Below are positions 1 through 6,152 of a DNA stretch of 6,199 bases, piece by piece (position 1 is the stretch's first letter; each line of letters starts with the position of its first letter). The stretch spans positions 1-6,199 of the forward strand of contig JAKANW010000195.1 of NCBI GenBank assembly GCA_021823555.1, in the 5' to 3' direction. Source of the stretch: Chloroflexota bacterium (GTDB lineage Bacteria > Chloroflexota > Anaerolineae > Anaerolineales > Villigracilaceae). Below the pieces are notes generated by a model. The model had not been told where the DNA came from. It worked only from the letters and a program-made list of their open reading frames with translations, and did no database searches. The position numbers and the translations under genes are program-made.

Positions 1-1904
1 TCCACGGCGGTCTTCTCGTCCGGGTTGTTCATGAAGTTGACGTAGCGCTTGAGGATCTGCGGATCGAACTCCAGGGTGTTCTTGATGGCGCTGCGATACT
101 TGGCGTTGTCCTCGTCGCGCAGCATGTGCATGAAAGCCGAGTTATAGACGCGGTGCATGCCCAGCGTGCGGACGAAGTAACCTTCGAGCAGCCAGAAGGC
201 TTCGGCCAGCAGCAGCGTATCGGGAACTTCGGCGGCGACACGATCAACAACCTCACGCCAGAACTCCTGAGGGATGGCCGCTTCAAACTCGGACCGGGTC
301 ATGCCGTGCTCAGACCTGGACGGGATCGCGCCGCCCGCGCCGGGTTCGGGGAACCACAGGCGCTGGATGTGCTTCTTCGCTAATGTCATGGCCGCGTCGA
401 AACGGATGACTGGGAAGTTGCGCGCCACGTGCAGGATGGTCTGAATGACGGCCTCGCGCACCTGCGCCTGGGAGTAGTCGAGCTGGGCGGTATCGTTCCA
501 CGGGAAGGAAGTGCCGTCATTGCCGTGATAGATGAAATGGGTCTCGCCCGACGAGCGGTCATAGCGTTTGAAGACCACCGCCGCGTCGCTGCGATTGTAG
601 TAATGATCCTCGATCACGATTCCTGCGCGGCCATCATCCGAGAGATCTTCGCTGTTGATGGTATAGGAGGGGTAAGGTGAGTAAGGGAGCGAAAGGAACC
701 AGTCAGGATGCGCCATGACCCACTCCGAGTCGATGCCCATGTGGTTGGGGACCATATCCGCCGAGAGACGGAGGCCGCGCTGCCAGGCGCGGGCGCGCAG
801 GTTGTTCAACGCGTTCCATCCACCGAGATCTTCGGCAATATCATAGCTGTGAAGCGAGTACGCCGAAGCAACCGCGTCATCCTGTCCCATACGCTGCTTG
901 ATGCGCTGGCTGGCGCGGCTGCGTTCCCACAGGCCGATCAGCCACAGGCCGGTGAAGCCGCGCTGGGATAGCAGGTCGAGTTCTTCATCGGGGATCTGGT
1001 CGAGGGTCTGGATCCAGCGCCCGTACTTGCGGGAGAGTTGTTCCAGCCAGACGTAAGTGTTCTTCGCCACCAGCACAAGACGTGGCATCCAGTCGCGGTC
1101 GGGGCTGTAGCGTTCGTATTCCTGATATTCGCCTCCGCCAAAGGTCTGCAAAGGGACTTCAGGTTTGAAGTTGCTGTGTCCCTGCTTACGGGTAACATCC
1201 TCGCGCAGAAAATCCATGCCGCGCAGGATGCGCGCGATGAACGTTTCGTCCAGCAAATACCCCCACCGGTCGAGAATGAATTGCATTTGACCTTCCAGCG
1301 AATACGGCGAGGCCTCCGCCGGGGCGCGCAGGATTTCGAATAAAGATTCCCCCCCACCCTGGCCGGGATTTTCCTTTGCAGCTTTCGCAAAGAATGTGTT
1401 CAGGGAGGCGATGAGACTTTTATATGCAGTTGGTTCCAGCGGCTCGTCGTCCACCAATTCAAGCAGCGGATTCACCGCCGGGTTGGCGTTGTGCGTGAAG
1501 ATATAAATCAATTCTTCCACGGTCTTGACGCGCCCGTTGGTGAGTTTGGCAATGTACTCGTCCACCTTTTCTTTCTGGCGATATACGTTCTCGGGAGGGA
1601 ATTCCGAGACGAAGGTTTTCTCGGTTGATGTGACCGACTCCGCGCCCAGGCTTTCGTCTGCGTGAGTGAGCGCGGCGTTCATCAACGCAGGCGGGGCAAA
1701 GTGACTCGCCAGCACGCGCAGCATCTCGTCGAGCAGGGACATGGCATAAATATCGGAGGCAGGCACAGGCTGCGCGCGTTGCGCCGACATTTGCGCGGCA
1801 AAACGCCGCGCGGCTGAGTAATCTTCGAAAACGATATGACCATCCAGGCGGAAGAAGTCCGCAGCGAATTGATACTTCTGGCGGGCATGGCGCGAAATCA
1901 ACAT
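1..1904 (-). CDS. GH13 alpha-amylase-superfamily protein, 3' end outside window
   Basis: The frame is open without a stop from an ATG at 1904 to the left edge, giving 634 codons. Residues 1 to about 270 form an extension I cannot assign. From about 273 a GH13 (beta/alpha)8 catalytic domain begins. Conserved region I is DMVPNH at 383-388, preceded by a YxxDYxI/LGG-like stretch (YSLHSYDIAEDLGG) near 349-362. Region II is RFDAA with the predicted nucleophile Asp503, region III is LLLAEAFW with predicted acid/base Glu568, and region IV is NNPDE with the third carboxylate Asp629. All catalytic positions are therefore intact, so an active alpha-glucan hydrolase or transglycosylase is expected; the exact substrate cannot be read. 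No signal peptide is evident, suggesting a cytoplasmic enzyme. The start is supported by a GAGGG ribosome-binding site seven bases upstream. I recall similar proteins of over 1000 residues in Chloroflexota and other phyla annotated only as alpha-amylase family, so roughly half may lie outside. It is transcribed divergently from the histidine kinase. Confidence 0.9.
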   Translation of the reverse strand, partial: MLISRHARQKYQFAADFFRLDGHIVFEDYSAARRFAAQMSAQRAQPVPASDIYAMSLLDEMLRVLASHFAPPALMNAALTHADESLGAESVTSTEKTFVSEFPPENVYRQKEKVDEYIAKLTNGRVKTVEELIYIFTHNANPAVNPLLELVDDEPLEPTAYKSLIASLNTFFAKAAKENPGQGGGESLFEILRAPAEASPYSLEGQMQFILDRWGYLLDETFIARILRGMDFLREDVTRKQGHSNFKPEVPLQTFGGGEYQEYERYSPDRDWMPRLVLVAKNTYVWLEQLSRKYGRWIQTLDQIPDEELDLLSQRGFTGLWLIGLWERSRASQRIKQRMGQDDAVASAYSLHSYDIAEDLGGWNALNNLRARAWQRGLRLSADMVPNHMGIDSEWVMAHPDWFLSLPYSPYPSYTINSEDLSDDGRAGIVIEDHYYNRSDAAVVFKRYDRSSGETHFIYHGNDGTSFPWNDTAQLDYSQAQVREAVIQTILHVARNFPVIRFDAAMTLAKKHIQRLWFPEPGAGGAIPSRSEHGMTRSEFEAAIPQEFWREVVDRVAAEVPDTLLLAEAFWLLEGYFVRTLGMHRVYNSAFMHMLRDEDNAKYRSAIKNTLEFDPQILKRYVNFMNNPDEKTAV

Positions 1905-1910
1905 GAGAAT

Positions 1911-1915
1911 CCCTC
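1911..1915 (-). promoter_or_regulatory. Ribosome-binding site of the GH13 gene
   Basis: On the minus strand GAGGG lies just upstream of the ATG at 1904, with seven bases between GAGG and the ATG. It is the only good Shine-Dalgarno match near the 5' end of this frame, and it decides the start. Confidence 0.65.
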
Positions 1916-1966
1916 GACAAAAAAGTTAGCTCTGACTTTACAATGATACCCCATTCATTGAATTCG

Positions 1967-1974
1967 AGTATACT
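1967..1974. promoter_or_regulatory. Palindromic -10-like box in the divergent spacer
   Basis: AGTATACT is a perfect palindrome, so TATACT (five of six matches to TATAAT) reads on plus at 1969-1974 and on minus at 1972-1967. It sits in the 78-bp spacer between the divergent GH13 and kinase genes. A plus-strand start about seven bases after the box would fall at about 1981, two bases before the kinase ATG. A minus-strand start would fall near 1960, giving the GH13 gene a leader of about 55 bases. No convincing -35 hexamer is spaced correctly for either direction; TTTACA at 1937-1942 is too far upstream. The promoter assignment is therefore an inference from the box alone. Confidence 0.35.
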
Positions 1975-1982
1975 TTTCTTCG

Positions 1983-4265
1983 ATGCCCACCCTCGATCCG
2001 CAATTGATGACCATGATCGGGCTGCTGATCCTGGCTGCCCTGTACCTGCCTGTGCTATTGTTCGCTTTCCAACGCAGCGAAGGGCAGGAATCCACCATCT
2101 GGCTGGTCAGTGCGTACGCCTTGGCGGCTCTACTATTAAATATTGGAGAAGCCTTCTGGCAAGCGGGGCGCCTGCCGCAGTTCAGCCAGGCCTTCTTCCA
2201 AAACCTGGAACTATATACTGCAATGCTGCTGGCCTTGCTGGCCATCTTGATCATCCACACCTCTCTGCGGCGCAGCACGTGGTGGATATGGGCGATCAGC
2301 GCGGCGGTCTGGGCTGTCGGATTAACACTCATCAATTTGATCGTGCCCGACCTGCCCAAGATCATCTGGAGCAACGGACAATGGTACCTGCCCCGCGAAC
2401 GGCTGGGGATGGCGTGGACCTGGGTCGGCTGGGGCGGCTTTATTCTCAGCGGCATCCTGACTGTGCAGAAGGCAAAAAAGGAGACCAGCCAGCCTCTGCT
2501 GCGCAACCGTTTGACCTACTGGCTGCTCATCTATGGCTTGATCATCATCAATGATTTAATGCTGCTGGGGGGAGTGTCTTTATCTGGCAACCCATTGCGG
2601 CTGGCCATCGCCATCCTGGTCGCGTATGTGGCCCTGACCCATGACCTGCCAGACGTGCGACAGATCATCCGGCGCGCGCTCGTTTATCTGATCACCACCT
2701 TGTTGATCGTCGCTTTCTACGTGGCTGGCTTTGCCTTCTTCCAAACGGCTTTCCGCGCAGCTCCCCAATTTAATCCGCTGCTGATGGGCGCCATTATTGC
2801 CATGCTGTTGGCGCTCATCTTCACACCGCTGCTCAGCCTGGTGCGCCGCCTCGTGGACCGCTGGTTGCGCGCCGACCAGTATGATCCCGGTCGCGCCCTG
2901 CACGAGTACAGTGAAAGCATCAGCAACATTCTGGAAATGGATCGCCTAGTCGCGGTGGCCGTGGGCATCATCCTCGAAACCATGAAAGTGACGCGCGGCT
3001 TCCTGTTCCTGGTGGATACCGAGCACGAAGCCGACGGGCGGACGATCCATCGTCTGCGCTCGGCGCGCAGCCAGGCCGAGCGCCAGATCATCGCCATTCA
3101 ACTGGAGGAGAGCGGACCCATCGCGTCCTACTTCGCCCGTGAACAACGCCCGCTTCTTCAATACGACCTGGACCTGCTCCCGGCTTACCGGGCGGCCCCT
3201 CCCCTCGAGCGGGAATGGTTCCGGCGCCTCGAGGCCGAAGTGTACGTTCCCATCCTGGCCAAGCGCAAATGGATCGGTCTGCTGGCCTTTGGCTCGAAAT
3301 TAAGCGGCAACCGCTACACCCAGGATGACCTGCTCACCCTCAGCGCGCTTGCCAACCAAACAGCCGTGGCCCTCGAAAACGCCCGCCTGGTCGAGAACCT
3401 GATCCGCCTGAACACCGAACTGCGCCAGGCGCGCCGCGCCCTCGAAAAATCGAACCGCGACCTGGAACGGCTTGACCAGACCAAATCCGATTTCATCAGC
3501 ATCGCTTCACACGAATTGCGCACTCCCCTGACGGTTATCAAGGGCTACGCCGAGATGCTGCTTGAAGATTCCAGCCTCGACCCCAATCTTATTAAGGTCA
3601 TCAAAGGCATCCACGAGGGGATCCTGCGCCTGCATCAGGTGATGGACTCGATGTTCGACATCGCCCAGTTGGATGCCCGATCCATGCAATTGAACCTGCA
3701 GCCCGTGGGACTAAACGAAATGCTGCAACAGGTGTGCACTGCTCAAAACGAATCCCTGCGTCAACGGCATCAATCCCTGGCCATTGACCTGCCTGTCCTG
3801 CCGTACGTGAATGCCGACCCCAACAGTCTCCGCAAGGTATTCCAGCACCTGGTCAACAATGCCATCAAATTCACTCCCAACCAGGGCGGGATCACGGTCA
3901 CTGGCTGCCTCGTCAACCCCAACGGCGGGGAATTGCCCAACGGCGGCGTGGAGATCATCGTCAGCGACACGGGCATCGGCGTGGATCCCACCTTCCGCGA
4001 GATCATCTTCACCAAGTTCTACCAGTCCGGCGACCTTACCAAACATTCCACCAGCCGGACGCGCTTCAGAGGCGGCGGCTCAGGGCTGGGACTGGCGCTC
4101 TCGCGCGGCATCGTGGAGGCGCACGGCGGGCGCATCTGGGTGGAAAGCCCCGGCTACGATGAAATCCATTTCCCCGGCAGCCACTTCCACGTGGTGTTGC
4201 CGCTCAGCAAACAGGAAGATGGCAAGACCATCCCGATATCGGAAGCGCTCAAACTGACGATATAA
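1983..4265 (+). CDS. Multi-pass membrane histidine kinase with GAF domain
   Basis: A 760-residue sensor kinase. The N-terminal ~290 residues contain about nine hydrophobic segments (near 10-29, 39-57, 74-92, 100-120, 143-161, 176-198, 204-218, 232-256 and 264-288); the first seven resemble the 7TM region found at the N-terminus of some histidine kinases. A GAF-like domain follows at about 305-465, then a charged coiled-coil linker at 466-500. HisKA carries the phospho-acceptor His510 in SHELRTP. HATPase_c shows the N box with NNAIKFT (Asn626), G1 DTGIG at 662-666, F-box phenylalanines 676 and 679, and G2 GLGL at 701-704. All residues needed for autophosphorylation are present. It should sit in the cytoplasmic membrane and sense a membrane-proximal or small-molecule cue. 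No response regulator lies in this window. The ATG at 1983 is the first possible start after an in-frame TGA at 1959 and has no Shine-Dalgarno match; ATGs at 2007 and 2013 are alternatives. The stop is 7 bp from the convergent stop at 4273. Confidence 0.95.
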   Translation: MPTLDPQLMTMIGLLILAALYLPVLLFAFQRSEGQESTIWLVSAYALAALLLNIGEAFWQAGRLPQFSQAFFQNLELYTAMLLALLAILIIHTSLRRSTWWIWAISAAVWAVGLTLINLIVPDLPKIIWSNGQWYLPRERLGMAWTWVGWGGFILSGILTVQKAKKETSQPLLRNRLTYWLLIYGLIIINDLMLLGGVSLSGNPLRLAIAILVAYVALTHDLPDVRQIIRRALVYLITTLLIVAFYVAGFAFFQTAFRAAPQFNPLLMGAIIAMLLALIFTPLLSLVRRLVDRWLRADQYDPGRALHEYSESISNILEMDRLVAVAVGIILETMKVTRGFLFLVDTEHEADGRTIHRLRSARSQAERQIIAIQLEESGPIASYFAREQRPLLQYDLDLLPAYRAAPPLEREWFRRLEAEVYVPILAKRKWIGLLAFGSKLSGNRYTQDDLLTLSALANQTAVALENARLVENLIRLNTELRQARRALEKSNRDLERLDQTKSDFISIASHELRTPLTVIKGYAEMLLEDSSLDPNLIKVIKGIHEGILRLHQVMDSMFDIAQLDARSMQLNLQPVGLNEMLQQVCTAQNESLRQRHQSLAIDLPVLPYVNADPNSLRKVFQHLVNNAIKFTPNQGGITVTGCLVNPNGGELPNGGVEIIVSDTGIGVDPTFREIIFTKFYQSGDLTKHSTSRTRFRGGGSGLGLALSRGIVEAHGGRIWVESPGYDEIHFPGSHFHVVLPLSKQEDGKTIPISEALKLTI

Positions 4266-4272
4266 GCCAGGG

Positions 4273-4803
4273 TTAAGCTCGCTTTGGCATCAACCAGCCA
4301 ACCAGCCCATACAAAACTCCCCCAATAAAAAATATAAACTTGATCGCCGCGCAGATTGCGGCAACCGAAGACCAGGCAGACGCCACGTCTCCGGTCAGGA
4401 TTTGCCATAACGCGTAATTCTCGACGGCGTCGAACAGCGCCGCCACATACGCCCCGTATCCTGCAACCACGCCGAGGGAGGCGTATCCACCCGGATGCTT
4501 TCCCGCGGCTAAAAGCGCAGCCAGGGCAATGGCCGTGGCATAGACAGGCATGAAAAGATAATCCAGGCCCAACCCGAATGCTGTGTTCAGCCGGGCAGAG
4601 GCATCCCACGAATTGATCATCGCCCGCGCGGCAGCAGATGATCCCGCCAGTTCAAACGAGACGATGCCATTGGGCGCGGCGGGAGTCTTGATCGGTCCAT
4701 CCAAAATTTGGAAAACGGCGAACAGGCCCAGGGTCAGGATGAGAAACGTAAAGAAGAGCAGCTTGCGGGAGGTTGCGGGAATGAAGTCCAGAGGGTGGCG
4801 CAT
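4273..4803 (-). CDS. Uncharacterised four-helix membrane protein
   Basis: A 176-residue protein with four predicted membrane helices at about 14-33, 76-99, 106-128 and 145-172. The first loop (34-75) is long and polar. Charged residues lie in or beside the helices: GLDYLFMPVYA (78-88), with Asp81, and DAVENYAL (125-132), with Asp125 and Glu128. These look like conserved positions of an unnamed small membrane-protein family I have seen in bacteria, but I cannot give it a function. The start is well supported: on the minus strand GGAG (4812-4809) precedes the ATG by five bases. The gene follows the GNAT gene on the same strand after an 81-bp spacer, so they may share a transcript. Its 3' end converges on the histidine kinase, leaving only 7 bp between the two stops. 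Confidence 0.85.
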   Translation of the reverse strand: MRHPLDFIPATSRKLLFFTFLILTLGLFAVFQILDGPIKTPAAPNGIVSFELAGSSAAARAMINSWDASARLNTAFGLGLDYLFMPVYATAIALAALLAAGKHPGGYASLGVVAGYGAYVAALFDAVENYALWQILTGDVASAWSSVAAICAAIKFIFFIGGVLYGLVGWLMPKRA

Positions 4804-4808
4804 ATTTT

Positions 4809-4812
4809 CTCC
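4809..4812 (-). promoter_or_regulatory. Ribosome-binding site of the four-helix membrane protein
   Basis: GGAG on the minus strand, five bases before the ATG at 4803. It lies at the downstream edge of the GTTNAAA repeat spacer, so translation has its own signal and does not depend on coupling to the GNAT gene. Confidence 0.6.
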
Positions 4813-4897
4813 GTTAAAAGTTCAAAAGGTTGAAAGTTGGAAAGGCGGCATGTTGAAAGGTTCAATGTTCAAACCCGCAACCTTCTAACCTTCAAAC
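4813..4897. repeat. Degenerate GTTNAAA heptamer repeat spacer
   Basis: The spacer between two minus-strand genes is built from short variant units. On plus these are GTTAAAA (4813), GTTCAAA (4820), GTTGAAA (4829), GTTGGAAA (4836), GTTGAAA (4852), GTTCAAT (4860) and GTTCAAA (4867). The complementary forms AACCTTC (4879) and AACCTTCAAAC (4887) follow. Because direct and inverted units coexist, stems can form: TTGAAAGGTT at 4853-4862 can pair with AACCTTCAA at 4887-4895 with one bulged A. There is no U-run after the stem in either direction, so it is not a classical intrinsic terminator. The right end of the repeat covers the last codons and the stop of the GNAT gene. I believe similar spacers occur in Anaerolineae genomes, but that is recollection and has not been checked. 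Confidence 0.6.
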
Positions 4898-6021
4898 GTT
4901 TTTCTATACACGCGATTATTCTTGTACTCCACGCCGTTCAGGTTCTTCAAGTCGGCGCGCATCTGTTTCGTGGTCTCGGCCACCTGGGTCATTTCGACAT
5001 GCGCGAACTGCTTGAAATCAAGCAGGGTCTTGCCCATCTCGTAGTACAGCAGCGCGTTCCCACCGGTGCCCTGGTGCTCCGGCAGGATGCCCATGCCATT
5101 GACGGCCACCATATTCGTGCGGCGCATTTCGAGCAGCAAGTCGGCCAGCGAGAATGGGTTGAGACGCCCCCTGGCGCGCTGGAGCGCGGCAGAGACATCA
5201 TGGAAGGCGAACAAAAAGCCAACCACATCCTCATTATGGGTGATGACCTTGATCAGGCGGTGATCGGCGATGGTCATAATGTTTTCCACCACAAAATCAA
5301 TCTCGCGCCGGGTCAGCGGGTAATACTCCCAGTTCTGGACGAAGGCCTTATTGTATGCTTCCCCAATGCGGTCAGCCCACTGGAGTAATTCTTTTTTGTT
5401 CTTGAACTTCTTTACCGACAGCCCGCCGCGCTCAGCCACGCGTTGGGCAATCCGCTCGACACGCTCTGGAAGATGGAAACTATCGGCAGGCAAAAAGCAG
5501 GATACGAAATCCACTTCCTTGACAAAGCCCTGCGCCTCCACCAGGGACTGGTAATACGGCAGGTTGTAGTTGAGCATGGTCATGGTTTGGCGGTGCTCAA
5601 AGCCGAAGACCAGCACACCGTAACCATCCAGCGGGCCCATTCCTTTCGGCCCGATGACTGCATTCAGGCCGCGCCCTTTCGCCCACTCAAAGACGGCACC
5701 GAACAGTGCTTTAGCGGCTTCGGGGTCATTCTCACATTCGAACAAATAGAAGTCGGCTTCCTTGACATTATGATACTGATTGAAGGGTTTGTTCTCGATG
5801 GCAGCAATCCGCCCTACGTCACGGCCATCGCGCACCGCCAGGAAAAAATCCACATCCGAATGCTCGTGGAAGGGATGCTTTTTGCGATTGAGCTGGTTGT
5901 AGGCGTCAATGTTCAGCGGTGGCACCCACTGCGGGCAATCCTTGTAGAGGCGATAAGGCAGTTGCACAAAGCGTCGTACCTGGGCCTTGTTATCGGTATC
6001 CACTTTTTCGATGGTGAGCAT
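4885..6021 (-). CDS. GNAT-fold acyltransferase-like protein (YghO-like)
   Basis: A 378-residue protein with two acyltransferase-like lobes. The N-terminal lobe (about 1-180) contains FFLAVRDGRDVGRIAAIEN (59-77), a Y/FECxxDPE segment (93-101) and GPKGMGPLDGYGVLVFGF (124-141). This layout matches a family of proteins of about 370-390 residues related to E. coli YghO. The C-terminal lobe has MGILPEHQGTGGNALL (310-325), a good match to the acetyl-CoA-binding motif Q/RxxGxG/A (Gln317-Gly-Thr-Gly-Gly). Transfer of an acyl group from an acyl-CoA to an amine is likely, but the acceptor is unknown. The same frame extends 10 codons upstream to an ATG at 6051. I prefer 6021 because AAGGAG lies six bases before it, whereas 6051 has no ribosome-binding site and coincides with the expected transcription start of the -10 box at 6056-6061. 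The last codons and stop lie in the spacer repeat. The four-helix membrane gene follows 81 bp downstream. Confidence 0.85.
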   Translation of the reverse strand: MLTIEKVDTDNKAQVRRFVQLPYRLYKDCPQWVPPLNIDAYNQLNRKKHPFHEHSDVDFFLAVRDGRDVGRIAAIENKPFNQYHNVKEADFYLFECENDPEAAKALFGAVFEWAKGRGLNAVIGPKGMGPLDGYGVLVFGFEHRQTMTMLNYNLPYYQSLVEAQGFVKEVDFVSCFLPADSFHLPERVERIAQRVAERGGLSVKKFKNKKELLQWADRIGEAYNKAFVQNWEYYPLTRREIDFVVENIMTIADHRLIKVITHNEDVVGFLFAFHDVSAALQRARGRLNPFSLADLLLEMRRTNMVAVNGMGILPEHQGTGGNALLYYEMGKTLLDFKQFAHVEMTQVAETTKQMRADLKNLNGVEYKNNRVYRKTFEG

Positions 6022-6027
6022 GGACGA

Positions 6028-6033
6028 CTCCTT
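6028..6033 (-). promoter_or_regulatory. Ribosome-binding site that sets the GNAT start
   Basis: AAGGAG on the minus strand, six bases before the ATG at 6021. It lies inside the longer reading frame that begins at 6051, and it is the main reason to shorten the protein by 10 residues. Confidence 0.7.
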
Positions 6034-6055
6034 GGACAGGAATGAGTGCATTTTA

Positions 6056-6084
6056 AGTATATAACAGAATCAATGCTTCACGAA
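6056..6084 (-). promoter_or_regulatory. Putative promoter of the GNAT gene
   Basis: On the minus strand TATACT (6061-6056) matches the -10 consensus at five of six positions. A weak -35 candidate, TTCGTG (6084-6079), is 17 bases upstream. Transcription would start near 6049, giving a leader of about 28 bases that contains the AAGGAG ribosome-binding site. The -35 candidate overlaps a small palindrome (6080-6094), and the IS end begins about 13 bases further upstream. The -10 box is persuasive and the -35 is not. Confidence 0.4.
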
Positions 6085-6128
6085 AGGGCTTCGTAGCCAG
6101 GGCAATCGCATCTAAATTGAGGTAAAAC

Positions 6129-6152
6129 TGGCTATCCCGTAGGAGGTAGCCA
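6129..6152 (+). promoter_or_regulatory. Hairpin enclosing the transposase ribosome-binding site
   Basis: TGGCTA (6129-6134) pairs perfectly with TAGCCA (6147-6152), and the adjacent TCC (6135-6137) pairs with GGA (6142-6144) around a CGTA loop, with GG (6145-6146) bulged. The stem takes in the GGAGG ribosome-binding site and the A of the start codon. Hairpins that block translation of transposase mRNA are established for other elements such as IS10 and IS50. A similar role here is inferred. Confidence 0.5.
6142..6146 (+). promoter_or_regulatory. Ribosome-binding site of the transposase
   Basis: GGAGG, within AGGAGGT, five bases before the ATG at 6152. It is the strongest Shine-Dalgarno match in the window and is buried in the hairpin at 6129-6152. 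Confidence 0.75.

Noticed and set aside
1..1904. Possible frameshift in the GH13 gene
   Set aside because: I read the frame codon by codon from 1904 to 3; there is no stop, and all catalytic motifs stay in one phase.
1459..1920. A 153-codon minus-strand frame at the start of the GH13 gene
   Set aside because: It overlaps the GH13 frame in another phase. The GH13 frame is open from 1904 to the left edge, has a ribosome-binding site and carries all catalytic motifs.
1943..2554. A 203-codon plus-strand frame overlapping the start of the histidine kinase
   Set aside because: It lies in a different frame over the kinase membrane region, which is coherent and carries family features; no domain or ribosome-binding site supports the alternative.
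4154..4609. A 151-codon minus-strand frame over the membrane-protein gene
   Set aside because: It is an out-of-frame shadow; the 4273-4803 frame has a good ribosome-binding site and a regular four-helix pattern.
4853..4895. Possible intrinsic terminator after the GNAT gene
   Set aside because: The stem is imperfect, mixed with other repeat pairings, and not followed by a U-run on the minus strand, so I describe it only as repeat structure.
4813..4897. CRISPR-like array
   Set aside because: Units are only 7-8 bases, degenerate and without spacers; no cas gene is present.
5443..6045. A 200-codon plus-strand open frame opposite the GNAT gene
   Set aside because: It is antisense to a protein with clear GNAT motifs, has no recognisable domain, and reads like a mirrored coding frame.
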